From Treponema sp. (lineage in GTDB: Bacteria; Spirochaetota; Spirochaetia; Treponematales; Breznakiellaceae), in the NCBI GenBank assembly GCA_031264395.1, contig JAISEB010000175.1, forward strand, positions 1 through 17,306: a DNA stretch of 17,306 nt, in the 5' to 3' direction. The notes beneath the pieces are model-generated. The model was not told the DNA's origin. It saw only the letters and a list, made by a program, of their open reading frames with translations, and did not search any database. Within the stretch, counting starts at the first letter, position 1; each line of letters starts with the position of its first letter. Made by a program: the position numbers and the translations under genes. Shown here in pieces: positions 1 through 7,253 of the stretch.

Positions 1-237
1 AACGGCAGTTACCGGGACCCCGATGCGATTGTACTGGAAGGCATTGACAGACTGGGCAAATTCTTCCGGGAAATAGGGCTTCCGTCCACGCTCGGGGAAC
101 TCGGCATAGACGAAAGCAAGCTCGAAGTCATGGCCAGAAAAGCAACCAAAGACGCCTTTGGCAGCGAAAACCCCCTGGGAGGGCTTAAAAAGCTTTACTG
201 GAAAGACGTGCTTGAAATATACAAGCTCGCAAAATAA
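1..237 (+). CDS. Iron-containing alcohol dehydrogenase, C-terminal fragment
   Basis: The window opens inside this reading frame; 78 codons and the TAA stop are visible. The fragment carries the C-terminal pattern of the butanol-dehydrogenase-like (BDH/YqhD) branch of iron-dependent alcohol dehydrogenases: FFREIGLPSTLGELGI, then a helix ending in MARKATKDAF, and a final segment KKLYWKDVLEIYKLAK. Family members are cytosolic NAD(P)H-dependent enzymes that interconvert aldehydes and alcohols, often in fermentation. The metal- and cofactor-binding residues lie upstream of the window and cannot be checked, so the substrate is unknown. The gene is followed by two hairpins and is probably not co-transcribed with the sugar transporter downstream. 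Confidence 0.85.
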   Translation, partial: NGSYRDPDAIVLEGIDRLGKFFREIGLPSTLGELGIDESKLEVMARKATKDAFGSENPLGGLKKLYWKDVLEIYKLAK

Positions 238-245
238 TCCGTAGA

Positions 246-271
246 ACGCCGGCAAAGCCAATTGCCGGCGT
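246..271 (+). repeat. Perfect 10-bp stem-loop after the dehydrogenase gene
   Basis: Arms 246-255 and 262-271 are exactly complementary (acgccggcaa / ttgccggcgt) around a 6-nt loop, 9 bp after the stop codon. No T-run follows, so it is more likely an mRNA 3'-end stabiliser or an assisting hairpin than a stand-alone terminator. Confidence 0.6.
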
Positions 272-286
272 ATTATGGAAACAAAT

Positions 287-314
287 CTCCGCAGCCGGTT
301 TTCCGGAGTTTTTT
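287..314 (+). terminator. Intrinsic terminator of the dehydrogenase transcript
   Basis: A ctccg (287-291) / cggag (304-308) stem is followed directly by six T residues (309-314). An alternative internal ccgg/ccgg pairing (295-298 with 303-306) is also possible. The stem plus T-run fits a factor-independent terminator separating the dehydrogenase from the sugar operon. Confidence 0.6.
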
Positions 315-381
315 GCATGTGTTCCCATTTTGTGCCGGGCAGTACGTACAGTAAGGTTTATATTTTTTATATCATTTTTTC

Positions 382-410
382 TTGACAAACAGGAAAATCA
401 TACTTACACT
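382..410 (+). promoter_or_regulatory. Sigma-70-type promoter of the sugar transport operon
   Basis: A consensus -35 box ttgaca (382-387) is followed after exactly 17 bp by tacact (405-410), 4 of 6 matches to the -10 consensus. Transcription would start near 416-418, about 80 nt before the chosen start of the binding-protein gene and just upstream of the LacI-type operator. Confidence 0.65.
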
Positions 411-425
411 TATTCTTATATCGAA

Positions 426-439
426 TGTAACCGGTTGCA
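426..439. promoter_or_regulatory. LacI-family operator upstream of the sugar transport operon
   Basis: TGTAACCGGTTGCA is a near-perfect palindrome matching the general LacI-family pattern TGNAANCGNTTNCA at every fixed position, including the central CG that the hinge helix recognises in this family. It lies about 10-23 nt downstream of the predicted transcription start, a position suited to repression. The same 15 bp (425-439) recur exactly at 9184-9198, next to the LacI-family gene in this window. Confidence 0.8.
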
Positions 440-485
440 GTTGATATTTGCTTACATAGAGGGGTTACTAAACATGTCCACTATC

Positions 486-491
486 AAGGAG
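486..491 (+). promoter_or_regulatory. Ribosome binding site that selects the ATG at 498
   Basis: aaggag lies 6 nt before the ATG at 498. The competing upstream ATG at 474 has a weaker gagggg with 9-nt spacing and would add a hydrophilic leader before the signal peptide; the ATG at 513 has no comparable site. Confidence 0.6.
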
Positions 492-497
492 AGTTAT

Positions 498-1820
498 ATG
501 AAAGAAATCACAATGAAAAAATTGGCGGGTGTGGTTGCGGTTTTGTTCTTTTTTACAATTTCCGTAAATCTTTTCGCAAAAGGCGGAGGACAGCAGGCTT
601 CTTCCCCGGGGGGAATATCCGGAACATTGACCTTTTGGCATCAGTACAATGACGCGGATCCTTCCAATCTGGGAGCCACGTGGATGCGGGAAAATGTACG
701 GCTTTTCCGGGAACGGTATCCTGACGTAAGACTGGAGATTACAAACATATCCGGTTCTTCCAACGAGTACCTTACTAAAATTACTACGGAAATCGCCGCC
801 GGCAGAACCCCGGATGTATTTGAAACCTACCTGACCGGCCGTCTGGAACCATATGTCACCGCCGGACGGGTCGCTCCCCTTAACAGTCTTGTTGAATCCA
901 ACCCGGATTTAAAAAGAACTATCAGTCCAAAAGCTCTTGCTTTGGCAACATTCGGAAACAATTACTATGCCATTCCTACAGTAAAAAGCGCCGAACTGAT
1001 TTATTATAACAAAAAAATTTTTACAGACAACGGTCTGCAGGTTCCCAAGTCGTATGATGAATTTATGCGGAACTGTTCCGTACTCAAGGCAAAAGGGATT
1101 ACCCCGGTGGTATGCGGGAATCTGGACATATGGCCTGGCGCCATGCCTTATATGATGCTTTTTAACAGGATGAACGGGAATGCCCTCTATGAAGAGGTTG
1201 TAGTGGGGCATAAGGCCAAGTTTGACGATCCTGCCTTTGCGGAAACGGGAAAAAAACTTCAGGAGATGTTCAATGCAGGCGTATTCAATGCCAGCATCAA
1301 TTCAATGAAATACGACGAAGCCCAGGTTGAATTTACTTCCGGCCGGGCCGCCATGACCTTTGACGGCGCCTGGAATATTGGACTTTATTACAATCGTCTG
1401 GGAGACGATCTTGGTATTTTCAATTTCCCTATGGTGCCGGGCGGAAAAGGGACTGCCAATGATTGGCTTGTGAATTATGATACTGCTTTTGCCATTTCTT
1501 CGAATTCCAGAAACCGGCCGGCGGCTGAAGCATTGATGTCTCTGATATTTTCGCCTGAACGAATGGCCGCCTTCACCGAAATGGGCATGATGGCCGCAAG
1601 CGTGAATTTACCGGTGGACACAAGCAAGATTCGTCCCATTATGCTGGAATTGAGCAATGGCATCGACAACGCTAATTATGGAAACATACCCTGGGATAAT
1701 CCCTTGGGATCAGGCATGGGGAACGAATTCAATCTGGCGGTCCAGCGTTGTTATGCCGGCGAAGACCCCGTAAGGGTATTTCAAAATCTGAATAATATTG
1801 TCAAAGTTGAGTGGCAGTAG
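498..1820 (+). CDS. ABC sugar transporter, extracellular substrate-binding protein (family 1)
   Basis: A 440-residue family 1 (MalE/UgpB-like) solute-binding protein for a carbohydrate ABC importer, acting in the periplasm. Residues 1-28 form a signal peptide: charged start, hydrophobic core around 9-25, then LFA followed by KGGGQQ. There is no lipobox cysteine, so it is predicted to be soluble or anchored only by an uncleaved signal. Family marks include TFWHQYND near 45-52, TPDVFET at 104-110 and FTSGRAAMTFDGAW at 279-292. The open frame reaches back to 330, but that part spans the promoter and operator. It heads an operon with two permeases and a GH2 enzyme, which suggests an oligosaccharide ligand; the sequence alone does not identify it. 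A hairpin follows before the permease genes. Confidence 0.9.
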   Translation: MKEITMKKLAGVVAVLFFFTISVNLFAKGGGQQASSPGGISGTLTFWHQYNDADPSNLGATWMRENVRLFRERYPDVRLEITNISGSSNEYLTKITTEIAAGRTPDVFETYLTGRLEPYVTAGRVAPLNSLVESNPDLKRTISPKALALATFGNNYYAIPTVKSAELIYYNKKIFTDNGLQVPKSYDEFMRNCSVLKAKGITPVVCGNLDIWPGAMPYMMLFNRMNGNALYEEVVVGHKAKFDDPAFAETGKKLQEMFNAGVFNASINSMKYDEAQVEFTSGRAAMTFDGAWNIGLYYNRLGDDLGIFNFPMVPGGKGTANDWLVNYDTAFAISSNSRNRPAAEALMSLIFSPERMAAFTEMGMMAASVNLPVDTSKIRPIMLELSNGIDNANYGNIPWDNPLGSGMGNEFNLAVQRCYAGEDPVRVFQNLNNIVKVEWQ

Positions 1821-1828
1821 AACAGGGA

Positions 1829-1867
1829 TTGTTCAAAAACTTTTCCGTTATTGAACAACTTCCGTTA
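1829..1867 (+). repeat. Intergenic element, copy 1
   Basis: Nine bases after the binding-protein stop, an 8-bp inverted repeat TTGTTCAA (1829-1836) / TTGAACAA (1851-1858) is embedded in a 39-bp segment that also has ttccgtta before and after the right arm (1843-1850 and 1860-1867). A related segment lies at 3688-3724, also just after a gene in the same operon. Function unknown. Confidence 0.55.
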
Positions 1868-1876
1868 CAAAACGCG

Positions 1877-1913
1877 ATTTTTCAGGCTAAAGCCAGGCTT
1901 TAGCCTGAAAAAT
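1877..1913 (+). repeat. Perfect 18-bp hairpin between binding-protein and permease genes
   Basis: Arms 1877-1894 and 1896-1913 are exactly complementary around A1895 (physically about a 15-bp stem with a 5-nt loop). Strong hairpins after the binding-protein gene are common in sugar ABC operons, where they protect the upstream mRNA or lower permease expression. The stem ends in a T-run on its left arm and A-run on its right, and no independent T-tract follows, so full termination is unlikely. Confidence 0.7.
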
Positions 1914-1938
1914 TTATCATAAAACAAGGCAGCTTCTT

Positions 1939-2832
1939 ATGGAAAAAATGCTCAGGGATAAACTGGTCATTGCGCTGTTTATTCTGCCGGCGTTGCTTCT
2001 TTTTGTTGTTTTTATCCCTGTTCCTCTCATTAGTTCCCTGGGCTTGTCCTTTTTCAAGTGGAATCTCCTGTCCCCGGCTCGTTTTACCGGTTTAAATAAT
2101 TTTATCCGCATTATCACGATAGATCCTGTGTTTATCCAATCTGTCGGCAACACTTTCCAATACTTGGGGTTTTCGATATTAATGCAGATCCCTCTGGCTT
2201 ATTTCCTGGCTATTCTTTTGACTCGCCGCGATCCCGGAGAAAAAATATTCCGTAATTTCATCTTTATGCCTGTTACCTTTTCCGGTACTGCCGTAGCCCT
2301 GATGTTTTATTTCGTGTATCACCGGGATACGGGGCTGATAAATAACATCATTCGGTTTTTTAGCAATACGGATTTTTCCTTCGGCTGGCTTTCGGAAAAT
2401 AATACCGCCATGTTAGCAGTCTGTATCGCTGTGGCATGGCAGTTTGTGGGCTATCACATGGTGATCTACATTACCGGAATTACAGGCATTTCGGAAGATA
2501 TTATTGATGCGGCTAAAATTGACGGGGCCAGTTCGTTGCAGGTGGCATGGCATGTGATAACTCCCCTTATGAAGCCTGTATTAAACGTCAGCCTGGTACT
2601 GATAACCACCAGCTCTCTCAAAGCCTTTGATGCTATCTATGTAATGACCCAGGGAGGGCCCATGCATGCCACCGAAGTAATGGCTTCACATATGTATAAC
2701 AGAGCTTTTATAAATCTTGATTACGGCTACGCCTGCGCCATTGGATTAATGTTGTTTGTTCTCTGCATTCTTTCCACAATTCTCTGGTCAAAAATATTCA
2801 GTACAAAGGATGACACGGGAAGCGTATCGTGA
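1939..2832 (+). CDS. ABC sugar transporter permease, MalF/UgpA-type
   Basis: A 297-residue inner-membrane permease of the CUT1 carbohydrate importer class, with about six hydrophobic segments starting at residue ~7. The cytoplasmic EAA loop that docks on the ATPase is visible at residues 186-197 (EDIIDAAKIDGA) and continues to a TPLMKP motif, as in MalF-type subunits. The start at 1939 has only a weak purine stretch upstream; the ATG at 1948 is possible and would remove three residues. The gene follows the binding-protein gene after a 118-bp gap with a hairpin and a repeat. It overlaps the next permease by 4 bases, so the two should be made together as a heterodimer. Confidence 0.92.
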   Translation: MEKMLRDKLVIALFILPALLLFVVFIPVPLISSLGLSFFKWNLLSPARFTGLNNFIRIITIDPVFIQSVGNTFQYLGFSILMQIPLAYFLAILLTRRDPGEKIFRNFIFMPVTFSGTAVALMFYFVYHRDTGLINNIIRFFSNTDFSFGWLSENNTAMLAVCIAVAWQFVGYHMVIYITGITGISEDIIDAAKIDGASSLQVAWHVITPLMKPVLNVSLVLITTSSLKAFDAIYVMTQGGPMHATEVMASHMYNRAFINLDYGYACAIGLMLFVLCILSTILWSKIFSTKDDTGSVS

Positions 2833-3656
2833 AAAAAAGATCTCTTGGGTTTATTCTTAAATACGTTCTCCTGTTCTTTTCAGCGGCATTGGTTATCTTT
2901 CCGTTATTCTTTGTATTTCTTTCATCCTTTAAAACCAATGAGGAAATTTTTTCCGGGGCTTTTTCTTTCCCCTCACGTATTCATTTTGAAAATTATTTAA
3001 ATCCTTTTAATGAAACCTTCCATCTCCACACTTATTTCATTAATAGTTTTTTTTATGCTGTTTTTGTCTGTCTGTTAAGTGTCTTTGTGAATTCTATGGC
3101 TGCTTATGCCATAGGAAGGCTCAAGTGGAAACTCCGCAAAGCAGTGCTTGCCCTTTTTTTAAGCGGTCTTATGATACCTCTCCATGCAATCATTGTGCCT
3201 CTTTATATTGTTGTTTCACGGTTCAATTTGCCGAATCAATTGGCCCTGATGCTGCTTTTCGCCGCTTCCACTGTTCCCATTTCGGTATTTCTTATTGTGG
3301 GCTTTTTGGGTAATGTTCCCAGGGCGGTGGAAGAATCGGCAATTATTGACGGGTGTACTATTCCGTACATGTTTTTTACAATTGTAATGCCCATTATAAA
3401 ACCTGTAATTGCTACGGTTACGATCTTTAATTTTATGGGCGTCTGGAATGACTTGATGCTTTCTTTGATATTCCTGAATGAAGAAAAATTCAAAACTCTT
3501 CAACTGGGAATCATGCGGTTTAAAAGTTCGTTCTATTCTGATTATGGCCTTATTCTTGCCGCCATTGTATTGAGTATAATACCAAGTATAGCGGTGTATT
3601 TGGTCATGTCTGACAAGCTTATAAATGGTATTGCTTCGGGTGCGGTAAAAGGATGA
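2829..3656 (+). CDS. ABC sugar transporter permease, MalG/UgpE-type
   Basis: A 275-residue partner permease of the CUT1 importer, with about six membrane segments. The EAA loop lies around residues 168-175 (EESAIIDG) and ends in MPIIKP. The GTG start shares GTGA with the stop of the preceding permease, giving translational coupling, and a purine-rich gggaag sits 6 nt upstream. The C-terminus (VMSDKLINGIASGAVKG) is the usual MalG-type ending, so the gene is complete. No ATP-binding subunit follows; the importer probably borrows an MsmK/MalK-type ATPase encoded elsewhere. Confidence 0.92.
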   Translation: MKKRSLGFILKYVLLFFSAALVIFPLFFVFLSSFKTNEEIFSGAFSFPSRIHFENYLNPFNETFHLHTYFINSFFYAVFVCLLSVFVNSMAAYAIGRLKWKLRKAVLALFLSGLMIPLHAIIVPLYIVVSRFNLPNQLALMLLFAASTVPISVFLIVGFLGNVPRAVEESAIIDGCTIPYMFFTIVMPIIKPVIATVTIFNFMGVWNDLMLSLIFLNEEKFKTLQLGIMRFKSSFYSDYGLILAAIVLSIIPSIAVYLVMSDKLINGIASGAVKG

Positions 3657-3687
3657 CTCCGGGGAATCTACAGGCTTGACAATAAAG

Positions 3688-3724
3688 TTGTTCAATAATT
3701 TCAGTTAGTGAACAACTCCAGTTA
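3688..3724 (+). repeat. Intergenic element, copy 2
   Basis: This resembles the element at 1829-1867: ttgttcaa, a short spacer, a right arm tgaacaac, then ccagtta. Its inverted repeat is 9 bp (3686-3694 with 3709-3717). Like copy 1 it lies between a stop codon and the next start inside the same operon. No T-run follows, so it is not an obvious terminator. Confidence 0.5.
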
Positions 3725-3740
3725 AAGATAAGGAGAATGT

Positions 3741-6092
3741 ATGGATAGTATCATTCATCAGTCACTGGACGGCGACTGGAAAGTCGCGATAATTCACGAT
3801 GGCGATTTGGCCGCCCTTGCTTCTCCGGTCACCTGTAACGAGCTTGACGCAATGGCCGCCTCTTGTGTGGGAAGCAAGGTGCTGAATGGAAAAGTACCTG
3901 GTAATTTTGAACTGGAACTCCTTAAAACAGGATATATAAAAGATCCTTTTTATGGAAAAAACATGCTTGACATGTTTCAATATGAAGACTGCCATGTATT
4001 TTACGGCTGCAAATTTAATTATATTCCTGTTGAGGGAACTTCTCCCGAATTGATCTTTGCCGGGATTGATACATTAAGCGACATTTATCTTAATGGCGTA
4101 AAAATCGCATCGACCGACAATATGTACCTGATTCATCGTATACCGGCGGCGGCACTTAAACACGGGGAGAACGATCTCCTGGTTCACCTCAAGCCGGTCT
4201 GTATCGAATCAAGAAAAAACAAAGTTTCCGCCGGCCACTTCCATTTGCGTTACAATTACGAATGCCTTCGTCTGCGAAAGGCCCCTTCCATGTTCGGCTG
4301 GGATATAACCCCAAGGCTGGTGTCTGCAGGACTTTACCGGTCTGTGGGAATATACAACCGTCCAAAAGAAAGCTTTAGGCAGATATATCTGATGACCGCC
4401 GGCGTGGATCTGTATCGGAATACGGCGGAGGTTGAATTCTTTTTTGAAATTGATGTGGGCAATATCCCGATTCATGGTTATAGTATCCAGATATCGGGAA
4501 AATGCGGAAACGCCGAATTCTCCCATGCTGACAGGCTTTGGTTTACCAGCGGCAAGCTCAAATTCACTGTGGAAAATGCTAAATTCTGGTGGCCTAAGGG
4601 TTATGGGAAACCAAACCTTTATGACATAACTGTAAAACTTTTAAAAGATGATAAAACGGTGGAAACTTTTTCCACCAGATTCGGCATCAGGACTGTCAAG
4701 CTTATCCGTACCGGAACTACAGATGCGTTTTTTAATGGGGATTTCCATTTCGAGGTAAACAATAAAAGAATATTTATCCTGGGAACCAATTGGGTACCGG
4801 TAGATTCTTACCATTCACGCGACATTTCCCGAATTCCTGAAATCATGAAACTGCTGGATGATATAGGGTGCAACACTGTACGGTGCTGGGGAGGAAACAT
4901 ATATGAAGATCCTCTCTTCTTTAATACTTGTGACGAAATGGGAATTTTGGTATGGCAGGATTTTGCTATGGCTTGTGGCATTTATCCTATAGACGGCGAA
5001 TTTATGAAAGTGTTGCGGGATGAAACAATAGAAGTTGTCCGTTCCCTGCGGCAACATCCTTGCATTGCTCTTTGGGCCGGAGACAATGAATGCGATCAGT
5101 TCATTCATGACGATCCTTACGGCCGCAATCCCAATTTCAACCGTCTTACCCGGGAGGTACTGCCGGATGTACTGGCAGTTGAAGATCCTACCCGCAGTTA
5201 TATTCCCAGTTCACCATATTTTGATGAGGAAGGCGCCAAACTGCCACAGGCGTATCTGGCGGAAAACCATCTGTGGGGTCCCCGTGATTATTACAAGAGT
5301 AAATTCTACAAGGATTCCTTTTCCCATTTTGCCAGTGAAATCGGTTACCACGGCTGTGTCTCTGTTGAATCCATGAAGAAATTTCTTTCTCCGGACAAAT
5401 TATGGCCCTGGCATGACAATGATGAATGGAACCTCCATGCGGCAAGCCCGGAACCGGAATTAAAAGGACCTTATGTGTACCGCATCGAACTCATGGCTAA
5501 ACAAATTCGGGAGCTCTTCGGCCAAATTCCTGATAATTTGGATGATTTTGTCTTGGCAAGCCAGATCTCCCAGGCGGAAGCGAAAAAATTCTTTGTGGAG
5601 CTTTTTCGTACCAGCCAATGGAAACGAACCGGCTTAATATGGTGGAATCTGATCGATGGGTGGCCGCAATTCAGCGATGCGGTGGCAGACTATTATTATG
5701 TCAGGAAACTGGCTTACTTCTACCTAAAACAAAGCCAAGCCCCCTTTCTCCTGGCTTTTACCGAACCTTACGAGTGGTACATCAATCTGACTGCTGTAAA
5801 CAATTCCCCGGGCCCTGTAGAATTTTCCTATAAAGTGACAGATTATGATACAAAAAAGGAAGTTCTCTTTGGCAAGGGACACTGCAATGAAGCAGAGTCT
5901 TTTCAGGTTGATCGTATGCGTTACAGCCAGGGAGAAAAGAAGATATATCTCATTGAATGGCAGGCGGAAAATTTGTCCGGGCAAAATCACTATTTGGCAG
6001 GCAACCCTCCATTTGAATTTGTACATTATGCGGCATTCGTAAGGGACATCTACGGCCAATGGATCAATGCGGCCCTGAGAAGCCAGTCATGA
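3741..6092 (+). CDS. Glycoside hydrolase family 2, beta-mannosidase-like
   Basis: A 783-residue GH2 enzyme, slightly shorter than typical beta-mannosidases. The N-terminal sugar-binding domain shows the family pattern PGNFELELLKTGYIKDPFYG. The (beta/alpha)8 domain carries TNWVPVDS, NTVRCWGGNIYEDP and ILVWQDFAMACGIYP, closest to beta-mannosidases among GH2 members I know. The likely acid/base is E450 in WAGDNE and the likely nucleophile E533 in SEIGYHG. The characteristic late motif GLIWWNLIDGWP is present. There is no signal peptide, so it should act in the cytosol on imported oligosaccharides, hydrolysing non-reducing-end beta-linked mannose or a related sugar. The start has aaggag at a suitable distance. 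It lies 84 bp after the permease gene, probably in the same operon. Specificity is not proven; another exo-beta-glycosidase activity is possible. Confidence 0.85.
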   Translation: MDSIIHQSLDGDWKVAIIHDGDLAALASPVTCNELDAMAASCVGSKVLNGKVPGNFELELLKTGYIKDPFYGKNMLDMFQYEDCHVFYGCKFNYIPVEGTSPELIFAGIDTLSDIYLNGVKIASTDNMYLIHRIPAAALKHGENDLLVHLKPVCIESRKNKVSAGHFHLRYNYECLRLRKAPSMFGWDITPRLVSAGLYRSVGIYNRPKESFRQIYLMTAGVDLYRNTAEVEFFFEIDVGNIPIHGYSIQISGKCGNAEFSHADRLWFTSGKLKFTVENAKFWWPKGYGKPNLYDITVKLLKDDKTVETFSTRFGIRTVKLIRTGTTDAFFNGDFHFEVNNKRIFILGTNWVPVDSYHSRDISRIPEIMKLLDDIGCNTVRCWGGNIYEDPLFFNTCDEMGILVWQDFAMACGIYPIDGEFMKVLRDETIEVVRSLRQHPCIALWAGDNECDQFIHDDPYGRNPNFNRLTREVLPDVLAVEDPTRSYIPSSPYFDEEGAKLPQAYLAENHLWGPRDYYKSKFYKDSFSHFASEIGYHGCVSVESMKKFLSPDKLWPWHDNDEWNLHAASPEPELKGPYVYRIELMAKQIRELFGQIPDNLDDFVLASQISQAEAKKFFVELFRTSQWKRTGLIWWNLIDGWPQFSDAVADYYYVRKLAYFYLKQSQAPFLLAFTEPYEWYINLTAVNNSPGPVEFSYKVTDYDTKKEVLFGKGHCNEAESFQVDRMRYSQGEKKIYLIEWQAENLSGQNHYLAGNPPFEFVHYAAFVRDIYGQWINAALRSQS

Positions 6093-6097
6093 TAGCG

Positions 6098-6132
6098 GAC
6101 TTGTTTATTAGCTTGCAAGTCTTGCGATTTTT
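6098..6132 (+). terminator. Possible weak terminator between convergent genes
   Basis: In the 39-bp gap between the GH2 gene and the convergent minus-strand gene, gacttg (6098-6103) can pair with caagtc (6116-6121), followed by ttgcga and five T residues (6128-6132). The stem is only 6 bp and the T-run is offset by six bases, so termination would be inefficient. Confidence 0.3.
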
Positions 6133-7253
6133 CAGCGCGGATCACCGCCGGATTTTCCTTCCAGCGCCCGGTACAGGCCGACAAAAAAATCACGGTTGTC
6201 GGCGGAGGTGTAATCCGTTTTGCATCCCATGCGGCTGAAGGTTTTCATGAATCTGAGGTAATATGCGGGATTGCCGGGCGGCGGCTCCCCGGCGGACCAG
6301 TCCCATGATGACTGCTGCAGATCAACGACATGGATACTGCAATCCGTGATTTTTTTGCCTTGAGCATGGGCGGTGTTGCGCGCCATGGAAAGGGCCTTTT
6401 CAAATATCATTGGGGACATTACCGCCGAACCGACCGAAAGATATATACCGCCTTCAAGACTTTCAACGTTTTTTACAAATTCCAGAAAATCACGCTCGGC
6501 GGTTCGTCCTACCGCCGCGCCTCTGTTAGCCCGGTGGGTATAGATAATGTCATGACCAAACATGGGATGCCCGGTAAAAGGCGTCTGTGACTTAAAGGCA
6601 ATCGCCTGTACGCTGTACTGTGCATAGGGATGATCAATACTGAAAAATCCTGAAGGTATTTTCAAATCTTCAACAAGTTCATACAGATCCAGTGCCGCGC
6701 CATCCCCATGATTTCCGCCCGCCAATAAATCTTCCCGTTCGGGAATAACAAGCCCGTTGTGAATAATCATGGAACCCACCGATGCGCCGTATCCAAGCCC
6801 GCCGGCGCCGCCGGCCGCAAGGGCCAGGTTGATGTACAGGCCCGTCTCCTCCCATGTGCCGAAGCGGCCTTCCCGGACATTTTCCCTGACATCCTCACTG
6901 CTCTTTCCCTGAAACGCAAATTCCCAGTCGTGTATTATTCCTGCTCCATTGGTTGCAAGATGGCTAAACCACCCTCTAACCGCCATGCTGCCAAGCAGGC
7001 GTCCCAGCCCGTTCTTGATCGCGTGGGCCCCAAAGGCACATACTACCGGTCTGCCATTTTTCCGCGCCATGATTATCTCTTCCGCAATGATGCCGAGCCT
7101 GTCCTGCAGCATCCGGGGAATGGGACGGTCATAATTTTCAGAGGATATGCAGGTTTCGCTTATATCAACTTTGCTCTGTCTTTCAGAGAGCGGATAATAG
7201 GTCATCATTGAACGGTCAAAATATTTTCCTGTAGTTTTGTTCCCGATATTCAT
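6132..7253 (-). CDS. Conserved protein of unknown function, weakly deoxyhypusine-synthase-like
   Basis: A 373-residue cytosolic protein with no signal peptide or membrane segment. I do not recognise a characterised family. Motifs that look conserved are GAHAIKNGLG (75-84), ATNGAGIIHDWE (100-111), GRFGTWEETG (129-138) and a glycine-rich GGAGGLGYGASVG (148-160). The order of a Gly-rich strand, NGLG, then TNGAG-hDxE loosely resembles the NAD-binding region of deoxyhypusine synthase, but the catalytic lysine region of that enzyme is not evident and bacteria of this type lack eIF5A, so a different reaction is likely. The ATG at 7253 is chosen because it overlaps the kinase stop as TGATG with ggtgg upstream; an in-frame GTG at 7268 would add five residues. 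Coupling to the kinase-phosphatase gene implies a joint pathway. Confidence 0.7.
   Translation of the reverse strand: MNIGNKTTGKYFDRSMMTYYPLSERQSKVDISETCISSENYDRPIPRMLQDRLGIIAEEIIMARKNGRPVVCAFGAHAIKNGLGRLLGSMAVRGWFSHLATNGAGIIHDWEFAFQGKSSEDVRENVREGRFGTWEETGLYINLALAAGGAGGLGYGASVGSMIIHNGLVIPEREDLLAGGNHGDGAALDLYELVEDLKIPSGFFSIDHPYAQYSVQAIAFKSQTPFTGHPMFGHDIIYTHRANRGAAVGRTAERDFLEFVKNVESLEGGIYLSVGSAVMSPMIFEKALSMARNTAHAQGKKITDCSIHVVDLQQSSWDWSAGEPPPGNPAYYLRFMKTFSRMGCKTDYTSADNRDFFVGLYRALEGKSGGDPR

Noticed and set aside
330..497. Upstream extension of the binding-protein frame
   Set aside because: It spans the predicted promoter and operator and would place the signal peptide internally; the ATG at 498 has the best ribosome binding site.
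1874..6135. Shared 12-mer gcgatttttcag at 1874-1885 and 6124-6135
   Set aside because: AT-rich and short, and in different contexts (arm of a perfect hairpin versus overlap with a stop codon); probably chance.
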